The position numbers and the translations under genes were made by a program. 64,000 nt of DNA from Nematostella vectensis (taxonomy: Eukaryota; Cnidaria; Anthozoa; Actiniaria; Edwardsiidae). Each line of letters begins with the position of its first letter. Position 1 is the stretch's first letter. Where the stretch lies: NCBI RefSeq assembly GCF_932526225.1, contig NC_064035.1, positions 13,834,566 through 13,898,565 on the forward strand, given 5' to 3'. The notes under the pieces are model-generated. The model worked only from the letters and a program-made list of their open reading frames with translations. It ran no database searches and had not been told where the DNA came from. This document shows positions 47,382-58,200 of this stretch, one piece after another.

Positions 47382-47698
47382 TGTCATATGGTGTACCATT
47401 TAAAGTTCCGGGCGTCGTCGATTGGTACCAAGCAAGTCTTTGTAATCATAGCCCATTTCGTTAGTATGGATACCATGAGATAAAGAAAAAAGCCTCCAGC
47501 AAGAGAAAACACATGTTGTTAGGATAAAACAAATCGTTTTCTAAGGCGAAGGCATTACCTTGTACATACCGCAAAGCAAAATAACTACGAACAACATGTG
47601 TATAAGATAATTTTATACAGTAAAAGAGCAGCAAAGTTGGAAGAAAGGAACTGTTGTTTTTAAAATTATGTAATAGAGAAGATTTATATACGAAAAAT
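47382..47698. repeat. Integrin 3'-flank segment, source copy of a duplication
   Basis: About 317 bp starting 77 bp after the integrin stop recur at 48644-48963 in direct orientation with scattered substitutions and small indels. The segment begins TGTCATATGGTGTACCATTT. A 113-codon minus-strand open frame in this copy is interrupted in the other copy and is not considered a gene. Confidence 0.9.
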
Positions 47699-48169
47699 GA
47701 TTCCTTCATATGTTGTCTGGTTAACGGTAGTTGTGTTTTTAAAGCTTCTTTTATCGAATTGTAAAATCCATAGAGCAGAATGCATAGATAATAATTAACC
47801 ATCAGGTATTAGTGAATTTCCTTTATTAAAATAACTTTTGTTGTGAATATGTGATAAATGACGTAATTGTACCTACGGTAACTGCACATGCGCACTAGTG
47901 TTTGTCACACAGTTACATCTACATCATAATTTCTTGGTTTGAAAAACTCAATGGAATTGTGTGATTGACCTTCAATGCTGCAATTCTCCTACTGATTCAG
48001 TACCCACAGCTTTTGAAAATGGAAATCACTCTCGCTCCAGGCTTTTTCGGGCTGTTTTCAATTTTCAATATTTTTGGCAATAATCTAGCATCTTTGTTAA
48101 TTACATGAATTTGGAGTAAAAATGATGTCCTCTTTACAAATCGTGGTCAACCCTACTACTGCCGCACAG

Positions 48170-48643
48170 TACCACTTAACGCTCACACACACACTACCAC
48201 TTAACGCTTACACACGCTAACATTTAACGCTCTAACCCAGTACGACTTATCGATCACACCTAGTACCACTTAACGCTCACACACACTACCACTTAACGCT
48301 TACACACGCTAACATTTAACGCTCTAACCCAGTACCACTTATCGATCACACCTAGTACCACTTAACGCTCACTCACTATACCAGTTAACGCTTACACACG
48401 TTAACGCTCACACACAGTACCACTTAACGCTCACTCACTATACCAGTTAACGCTTACACACGTTAACGCTCACACACAGTACCACTTAACGCTCACTCAC
48501 TTTACCAGTTAACGCTTACACACGTTAACGCTCACACACAGTACCACTTAACGCTGACACCCAGCACCACTTAACGCTTACACACGTTAACATTTAACGC
48601 TCACACGAAGTACCACTTATCGCTCACACCCAGTATCTTTTTC
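48170..48643 (+). repeat. 23-bp minisatellite, irregular left part
   Basis: Variants of CACTTAACGCTCACACMCAGTAC with indels (TTAACGCTTACACACG, TTATCGATCACAC) form a degenerate first half of the intergenic array between the convergent integrin and lectin-receptor genes. Confidence 0.9.
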
Positions 48644-48963
48644 TGTCATATGGTGTACCATTTAAAGTTCCGGGCGTCGTCGATTGGTACTCAAGCAAGG
48701 CTTTGTAACCATGGTCCATTTCGTTAGTGTGGATACCATGAGATAAAGAAGAAAGCCTCCAGCAAGAGAAAACACATGTTGTTAGGATAAAACAAATCGT
48801 TTTCTAAGACGAAGGCATGAACGTGTACATACCGCAAAGCAAAATAACTACGAACAACATGTGTATAAGAGTAATTTTATACAGTAAAAGAGCAGCAAAG
48901 TTGGAAGATAGGAACTGTTGTTTTTAAAATTATGTAATAGAGAAGATTTATATACGACAAATT
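48644..48963. repeat. Copy of integrin 3' flank embedded in the 23-bp array
   Basis: This 320-bp segment is about 95% identical by eye to 47382-47698. It is bordered on both sides by array units (CAGTATCTTTTTC on the left, ACAAATTTAACGCTCACAC on the right). The array was therefore either invaded by, or amplified around, a duplicate of integrin 3' sequence. Confidence 0.9.
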
Positions 48964-49405
48964 TAACGCTCACACCCAGTACCACTCAACGCTCACACCC
49001 AGTACCACTTAACGCTCACACCCAGTACCACTTAACGCTCACACCCAGTACCACTTAACGCTCACACCCAGTACCACTTAACGCTCACACCCAGTACCAC
49101 TTAACGCTCACATCCAGTACCACTTAACGCTCACACCCAGTACCACTTAACGCTCACACCCAGTACCACTTAACGCTCACACACAGTAACACTTAACGCT
49201 CACACACAGTAACACTTAACGCTCACACACAGTAACACTTAACGCTCACACACAGTACCACTTAACGCTGACACCCAGTACCACTTAACGCTGACACCCA
49301 GTACCACTTAACGCTCACACACAGTAACACTTAACGCTCACACCCAGTACCACTTAACGCTGACACCCAGTACCACTTAACGCTCACACACAGTAACACT
49401 TAACA
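48964..49405 (+). repeat. 23-bp minisatellite, regular right part
   Basis: About 19 tidy copies of CACTTAACGCTCACACCCAGTAC with variants CACACACAGTAAC and GCTGACACCC. Homogeneity is greater than in the left part, which suggests recent expansion. Non-coding. Confidence 0.95.
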
Positions 49406-49763
49406 AACAGACGAGCTTGAGTTTGATGACGACACTAAGGTAGCTTTCTTCTAAACAAAGACTATCTTTTATGGGGGGAAGGGTTTCCAAATCCGAAGAT
49501 CAGCTCATTTGTTTTTATATGTTTAAATCATACATGGGACTTTTTTTTACAAAATCCGTAGTCGCGATTATCAGAATCCGAAACCCGACGTTAGATTTTC
49601 AATAGATCCGTTATCCGGTATGTTTTCAGAATCCGACATTCCGCGCCATTTTAGGCCAGATCCGCCGATCCGAAAACCTGGTACCCCCCCCCCCCCCCCC
49701 TTGATGACTTTACCTTACTTCTCAGCAAAGCTATCCTTGGTGGTCACTAAGGCTTCTAACTAC
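49406..49763. other. 3' intergenic space and presumed 3' UTR of the lectin receptor
   Basis: Contains a C-tract (49685-49700), AT-rich unique sequence and words such as AATCCG repeated in 49490-49675. No gene is seen. Confidence 0.45.
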
Positions 49764-50373
49764 TCAGCAAAGACTCTCGTCCTTGATGACGTCACTGACG
49801 GCAAGGTTGGTGGCGCTACTAGGAATGTCTTCCTCTGCGGCTTTCAAATCGGGAAAGGCGACGCCATATGTGGCGTCAGGAGCGGTCACGCTCTGTGTCA
49901 CGTCAGGCGGTGTCATGTCGGGGATAGTCACGGCTGGATTTGGCTCATCCGCATCATATGCTCGGGAAGAGAAGCTTATAGGGTTATCAAACGTCTGGTG
50001 TTGGAACTGTTTTTGCGGTGCTCCTAAGACAAAATCGAACACAGTCCTTTTATAAGCTGATTTTGACTTTCCTGCTGCTACGATTGCAGAGTCTGGAACT
50101 GGGCGTCCCACGCCCATAACTTTTATTCGTATGTGGAAAGAGATTCTGGCTGTGTCGAGTCTGTGTTCGAGTTAGCGTGGAATTCGAGTTACCGGAGTTA
50201 GAGTTAGCGGGGTATTTGAGTTATATCTAAATTCAAATTAGCAGAGTTGTTACCTGCTTCTCTGTAACGTCTGTATATGAACCACCCTCCGCCGACGAAC
50301 AGTGCCAGAATCACAATGGTTACAACAATGCCAACAGCTGCCTTAGCTCCGGAGCTCATCCCTTCCTTTAAGC
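49764..50373 (-). CDS. Transmembrane helix and cytoplasmic tail
   Basis: 50254-50373 encodes AAVGIVVTIVILALFVGGGW followed by FIYRRYRE, a single TM helix with a positive inner flank. 49764-50092 encodes the tail, containing TFDNPISF (an FDNPxY-like sequence with Ser in place of Tyr), a TPPDVTQ segment, and an acidic end with stop at 49764. The last acceptor may be at 50092 or 50098; both keep frame. No kinase domain or ITAM is present. Confidence 0.85.
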
Positions 50374-53300
50374 CTGGGAAAGAAGTAACATACATAGGGG
50401 TTATTTGCCGGGTGGGAGGTTCGTATCGTGAAATACCGTGACCGAGGTCTTTTAAATACTGACCGAGGCCGAAGGCTAAATTTTTTTTTTCAGCGCCAGC
50501 GAAAACATACTTCGAGCGATCAGCGCGCGCAAAATATCGATGCTCGGACCTAGGGCAGATATAGGAATCTCCGGACCGCTCTATTAGCCAATCAGAATGC
50601 AGGATTCGTTACCGTGACCGCTACAAAAAAAAAAAATTCTAGGATACTTTTTGAAGTGTCGTCTTTGGGCGGTTTCCCAAAAATTGCCCGGCTAAAGAAT
50701 AAGCAAGTGCAAGCGAGCATGTGAGCCTAATATTGAGTGTTCCTATCCTCTCGAGATATTATGGAGTATCGATACATGTCCTCATTAAGAGATCTCAATA
50801 GGTTCATCAATAATTTTTCTGTATCCATTAAATTTCGCGAGTTCAAAGTTCGCGGTCTTAATTTTTCGCGAGTCGTTAAAAGCGCGAATTTAAGTTCGCG
50901 CGAAAATTAAGCAAAATAAGGTAGTTAGATATTGTACTAAATTTCAAACGATATTGCTGCTCAATTCCCACATAATTTGCTATTCTAAGTTTTAAAATCT
51001 CCATTAATTCTTATCCCGTCGTCTCTTAATTGGGCTCCTAGCCTAAACATCATCTCTTTAACCCGAACCTTCTACGAACTTACTAACCTTTCTTTTGTGG
51101 ACTCGTCTTTCCGCCCGGGTTGACTACAAAATAAGATAATGGTATTGGAAACTTTTTTATCTTGTTATTAGTATCTTTTTATCTTGATATTAGCAGTTTT
51201 TTATCTTGATATTGGAAGTTTTTTATCTTGATAGCAGTAGTTTTTTATCTTTATATTAGTTGTTGTTTTTTTTATCTTGATAGCAGTAGTTTTTTTTATC
51301 GATATTAGTAGTTTTTTTATCTTGTTATTAGCATCTTTTTTATCTAGATATTAGTAGCTTTTTATATCATTGAACTCCCTGGCTACATTCCTGCGTTAAG
51401 TGCGTAAGACCTGCGAACCTACATCTCTGTACCCACCTATTAGATTTTACAAAAAAATTTCTTCTCTTACCAATTTCTTTTATCTTGAGTGACGTGGGGT
51501 CAACAGCAAGGTGCCCCAGGCTCCCAGACTTCACTGCTGCGCGCAGAGGGGCGGTTACGTTGGCTCCTTGGGCGATATCCGCAATGAACGTGACATTGTA
51601 ATCTACAATCACACTACCGCGTCTGTTGAAGAAGCAATTTTAGCTAAACTGTATCAAGACACATATTTATGTACAGAAAACTGCTTGAATTACACACAGT
51701 CGCGAAAGAACTTTATTAAGCCCCCCTTCCCAAATAATGCCCACCCTCTTTAGCCAACATTTTCAAATATCCCCTTCTCTCTATACCCTAATAAAAAAAA
51801 GGTATAACGTAACATATTCCCCTAAATTAACAACTATTCCTTCTTTGTGGAGTGCAGTGTTTATGTTATCTGAGACTAAAGTAGGGGGCAAAAATATGTA
51901 TTGTCAAAAACAAGGAAAATGAGGTTTTGAAATCGCACCCCTTCCACAATTACTTAATCCTGCTTACCTGAAACCAATGACTTTGCAGCTCTTATACGCT
52001 AGAGAAACGATAGTATCATCCCCACTGTACAGCTTATTCACCTGTAAAAAGCAAAGCACTATATTACGCTTTAATTACTGTACGAATATTACTTCTAAGT
52101 CTGGTTTGCGCCGTTTTGTACGTTTTGAAGACTTAAAAAGGGGTTGCATGACATCATTTTATCAGGAGCCACGTTTACTAGACATTTTCGCCAACAAAAA
52201 GATAATAAATGAAATATAAATTTTATAGTTTAGTAGTCCACTTGATATACTGAAAAAAAATATGGACACGGGAGATTTGCATACTGATGCCCGATACTTA
52301 CGTTGACCTTTTCAGGGGCGGATCTAGGGGTGCCCCCTTCCTTTCTGGAACTCATGGATCCGCCCCTGCGGAACACATGTTTCCTCCAAAGCTATGATTA
52401 CCTCGTTAACAACTTGCTCTGCAAGGGCCTCGAAGGCCAGACTATTCCTGTTCTTATAATCATCGATCCACGTCGCTTCAGTTAGCTTCATAGTGACAGC
52501 ATACGAAACGTCTGCAAAGTTATGAAGATAAGGAGATCACTAACACGTGGATTTTTAAACCTATCTGTTTTAGGCGGACACCCTCATAAAGCGGCCACGG
52601 CCACCCAATTGTATGATTTTGTTGTATGTATTTCCTTGGGATCGAAGAACCCTTTCCTAATAAGTATTTGCAATTGCCTGTTTATTACCTCTAGGAGCAG
52701 GGGGGCTAGTCGTCGGCGGCTGTCCCGTCACTGGCGTTGCTCCGCTTGGTAGCTCTGTCGGTGGTTTTGCTGTGTTTGCATTATCTGTTTTTTGATTACG
52801 AGTAAAAAAAAAGTTTTTAGTCAAGTTATAATATGTATATGTAAATATATGTACACCAGACCGTAAAGCACTAACCAATGGCGACGTAACAAACACAACT
52901 GATAAACATCATATTTAGTTGTCAAACTCACAGTTGCACATGTGATTCGCTGGATACCAGAAAAATGCTTCTTATATTGTTTAGTTCTTTTTTAGTAAAT
53001 TGAACCTTAGGCAGCGAATTTGAATTTTGACAGGAATATTGCTGGGTTATTTTCGTAATCGATTTTTTTTATCGCGGTTAGTTGGGCTGCTCGATTTTTT
53101 TCTCTAAATTTTCGCGGACTGTAACCAAGGTTTGCCGGTTCGAATATTTTTAGGGTGGGGGGGGGGGGGGGGGTTCTACTGATTCCTCAGATATCAAATT
53201 GTCGATCCATTATATGACTTTGCCTTGTAATAGCTATTCTGGAAAATTAGGCACTTACTGCGAAGACAGCCGTACAGCTCCACTCTCATGCAAATCCTTT

Positions 53301-55210
53301 GAGACCACGTCTGCGGGTTAAACTGTACTGAAGAACCCCTGATTTGACTGTACTTCAAGGGAAAGCGGACAACTGTACTGTCGTCATGGTTACCCTCAAA
53401 TACCTAGAGGAAGAAGACAAAGTGTGTGATCCACCATTTCATAGTCATGAGCAGGACAAGTGGACATCTCGGAGTAGACATAGGGCCACCGTGGCCTTAG
53501 ATCCATCTCACAAATCCAGAATTCTTTACATCTCACAAATCCATGAGAAGGATCGGGGTGCTATGTATCGGAAAAAATAGGAACAAAGCGTTTCACCTTT
53601 CATCTGACATGATCATGGGACGAACAGTGGGACGGGGGGAAGGTTAGACAAACGTCTCTCAAGATCACGAGAAGGCAAGCTGGGGAAGGGGTTCAAGGAG
53701 GGTAAAGATACATTATGTCACCTACGTGATCCGGGCTTTCTCCCTATACAGGATCCATCTGACACAGGGTAACCACTATGCCACCTACCCTGATCCGGGC
53801 TTTCTCCCTATACAGGATCCATCTGACACAGGGTAACCACTATGCCACCTACCCTGATCCGGCCTTTCTCCCTATACAGGATCCATCTGACACAGGGTAC
53901 CCACTATGTTGCCTACCCTGATCCTGCCTTTCTCCCTATACACCAACTATCTGACACAGGGTACCCAGTCTGCCACCTACCCTAATCTGGCCTTTCTACC
54001 TATACACCATCCATCTGACACAGGGTAACCACTATGCCACCTACCCTGATCCGACCTTTCTCCCTACACACCATCCATCTAACACAGGGTACCCACTATG
54101 TTGCCTACCCTGATCCTGCCTTTCTCCCTATACACCAACTATCTGACACAGGGTACCCAGTCTGCCACCTACCCTAATCTGGCCTTTCTCCCTACATACC
54201 AACCATCTGACACAGGGTACCCGCTATGCCACCTACCCTGATCCGACCTTTCTCCTTATACACCATCTATCTGACACAGGGTACCCACTATGCCACCTAC
54301 CCTGATCCGGCCCCTTTCCCTACACACCATCCATCTGACACAGGGTACCCACTATGTTGCCTACCCTGATCCTGCCTTTCTCCCTATACACCAACCATCT
54401 GACACAGAGTACCCAGTATGCCACCTACCCTAATCTGGCCTATCTCCCTATACACCATCCATCTGACACAGGGTACCCAGTATGCCACCTACCCTAATCT
54501 GGCCTATCTCCCTATACACCATCCATCTGACACAGGGTACCCAGTATGCCACCTACCCTAATCTGGCCTTTCTACCTATACACCATCCATCTGACACAGG
54601 GTACCCGCTATGCCACCTACCCTGATCCGACCTTTCTCCCTATACACCATCCATCTGAGACCAGCGTGGATTTGAGACCGCATTGTGAATGACGTCACAT
54701 AGCCAGTGCCATCATTTGAGCCTTGTGTAGCAACCATACTGATTCGGTACATTTGATTCAGATCGATCTGTAGAGGGAATCAAATACAGTCCTCACGGAT
54801 CATGAAATATATAGTAAACAATCCTTATTACGGAACCTCGGTACCGCAATTAAAGGTAATGCCCAAGACAATTAGTTCAAAAAATGGGAGAATGCAATTG
54901 TCCTTGCACAATAAACCACGCCAATTAAGATTCGAAGTAGACATGCCTAGGATTGGTGTTAATGCAGTTTAACTACTCTATCCTAGAAGTCATGCCAGGT
55001 ACAAACCTGTAGGTATTGATTTTTGTCGTTATTTGCGGCACACCATCCTTGAGGGGCGTTGAGTCTTCCCGTGTCCGGACCATGAGTTGTGTCCAAGGAT
55101 GTGGACGCTTTTAACCACGAATCTTCGATTGTACCAAGCTCCATGCCAACGGGATCATCACAGCCTAAGAAGGGATCATACGGGTAACAACATCAACCAA
55201 GACCAACACC

Positions 55211-55281
<71 letters not shown>

Positions 55282-58200
55282 ATTCTAGACCCTACGGGAC
55301 GGGTCAAAAAAGCGAATCACCAAGATGATCTGATGACGATCAATTGAATTTTGATCACCACTATTATTCGTTACCTTTCTGGCAGCCGTAGAGCTCGAAG
55401 CGTAGGCATGTGCCTGCGGTAGCGCCACCCAGCGGTTTCACGCGGACGTATTTGGTTAGGACAGGCTCGGCAAGTTGATGTACAAGCATACTCGTGCCGT
55501 CTGTGTTGCCGCGGAAAGTCTGGATAGCACGAAAATAATCTCAATATCATCAGATATTAATAAAAGAGAATCGTTATAATGCGTGAAATAATACTTGTAA
55601 ACTAACTCCCAACACATCGTTTGATGGGATAGTTGTGTATCTGGATAGAAAGCAGTGGGTTCCATTCCAGATTGCACCATTAAAGGTTTTTTTTTCTTGT
55701 TTTTTTTTTGTTTGTGTTAAAATCTAATGCAATCTGCATTTTGTTTCATAGTTTTGGGAAGGAATCCAATTCTTAAGGGACTACTTTGACGGGGTGGGGG
55801 GGGGGGGAAGTAAATTGCATAGTGATATGCCATTCGAACTGCAGCAACGTTTATTTGTTTTGAAGTTTTACACTTCAATCCATTGTTTCTCGTGATCTAT
55901 ACGCACCCGAACATTTCCGTTCTCGGTGTAATCCGTCCAAGCGACGCCATCATTGCTGTAACCCAATCGATAGCTTTTCGTGTACGTCACTTGTTTGCCC
56001 GTCCCAACCCCCCATGTGCCTATCCGTGTGATCCGTCTGTACAGCCCGGTGAACGTCACTTGTATCCATGGTGACTTGTCGGAGGCCTGAGGAAAAGAAA
56101 ACGAATTCTTTTACAGGAGTCCTCATGTGCTTGTGTACGTAGACATTTTCATACTTTATTATATTTGCAGTCATCATGCTAGCCTTGAATAACACCAAAA
56201 ATAGTAACTGGCAGTGGCCACACTGTGACCGCAAAAAAAGGAACGTTGGCGAACTGCACACCAACACGGCGAGGACACCATACCGTACCAATATTGTACT
56301 TAACTGAGAACACTGTACCATACCAATATTGTACTTACCTGAGGAAACCATCCCATACCAATATTGTACTTACCTGAGGATACCATCCCATGCCAATATT
56401 GTACTTACCTGAGGACACCATACCATACCAATATTATACTTACCTGAGGACACCATCCCATGCCAATATTGTACTTACCTGAGGACACCATCCCATGCCA
56501 ATATTGTACTTACCTGAGGACACCATCCCATACCAATATTGTACTTACCTGAGGACACCATCCCATACCAATATTGTACTTACCTAAGGACACCATCCCA
56601 TACCAATATTGTACTTACCTGAGGACACCATCCCATACCAATATTGTACTTACCTGAGGACACCATACCATACCAATATTATACTTACCTGAGGACACCA
56701 TCCCATACCAATATTGTACTTACCTGAGGACACAATCGCATACCAATATTGTACTTACCTGAGGACACCATCCCATACCAATATTGTACTTACCTGAGGA
56801 CACCATCCCATACCAATATTGTACTTACCTGAGGACACCATACCATACCAATATTATACTTACCTGAGTACACCATCCCATGCCAATATTGTACTTACCT
56901 GAGGACACCATACCATACCAATATTGTACTTACCTGAGGACACCAACCGTACCAATATTATGATTACCTGAGGACACCATACCATACCAATATTGTACTT
57001 ACCTAAGGGCACCATCCCATACCAATATTGTAATTACCTGAAGACACCAACCGTACCAATATTGTACTTACCTATGGACACCATACCAATATTGTACTTA
57101 TCTGAGGACACCATTCCATACCAATATTGTACTTACCTAAGGACACCATTCCATACCAATATTTTACTTACCTGAGGACACCATCCCATACCAATATTGT
57201 ACTTACCTGAGGACACCATCCCATGCCAATATTGTACTTACCTGAGGACACCATCCCATACCAATATTGTACTTACCTGAGGACACCATCCCATACCAAT
57301 ATTGTACTTACCTGAGGACACCATCCCATGCCAATATTGTACTTACCTGAGGACACCATCCCATACCAATATTGTACTTACCTGAGGACACCATACCATA
57401 CCAATATTGTACTTGCCTGAGGACACCATCCCATGCCGATGTTGGGCCTTGCTTCAGACGCAATATGTAGCGGTGCAATCTCTGTAGAAGCTGTAATCTG
57501 GGACTTGGTTATCCATCCACGCTGCATTCCAAGGGAGCTCTGGCAATCTGTTTAGATTAAAAAAAATGACATAAACTTTAGTTATTACACACTTCTATTA
57601 ATTACGACACAGCCACAAGGATAATAGGAATTAGAAATTCGGTCATAAGCCTATCCTCTCAAATGTTAAGAGTTTGAATGATTTATTTTAAAATTTGCAT
57701 TGCTTGAGCGGTTTCAGTGCTACTTCTATATTATCATGCAATAATAATCCTCTAGGCTCACATGAAAAGTCAAGAATACTGTATGTCTTACAGAAGGAGC
57801 CGCCAGATAATATCTAAGTTACGTTATTGCCTTTAAAGCGTATTATGTAACCTAATTGAATGAGAGTGCCTTCTCATTTAAAACGAGTGTTTCAATCCAG
57901 TAAACAGATTTTCTTAATGTAGATTGAATACAGACTTGAGTGACGAACACTATTTAAGGTGTTGCTTATTATGGGTACTACCTGTATTATGTAAGATCTT
58001 ATTAATTTCTACGACGTTTTGCGCTATCCAGGCGAGTTCCCAGGATTGGCTGAGGGGGGTGCGCAGTCATAGGTATCACATGGAAAAAGCACATAAATTA
58101 AAGATTCCTTAATAAGAAATGACCCACTTTTTGGCCGCCAAGCGACCAAACTTGTGAACCTGGGAATTTTTTACCTATAGTCGCTTTTTTCCCAACTTCG

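Noticed and set aside
47461-47802. 113-codon minus-strand open frame
   Set aside because: The duplicated copy at 48644-48963 disrupts the frame, and the region is integrin 3' flank.
48170-49405. Regular short repeats that might suggest a CRISPR array
   Set aside because: Units are contiguous without unique spacers and the genome is eukaryotic.
49421-49455. Possible short plus-strand exon after a CAG (ELEFDDDTK reading)
   Set aside because: Too short, follows the minisatellite, and no partner exon or gene context on the plus strand exists.
53344-53580. 78-codon plus-strand open frame
   Set aside because: It overlaps the discoidin-3 exon on the opposite strand and is a shadow of it.
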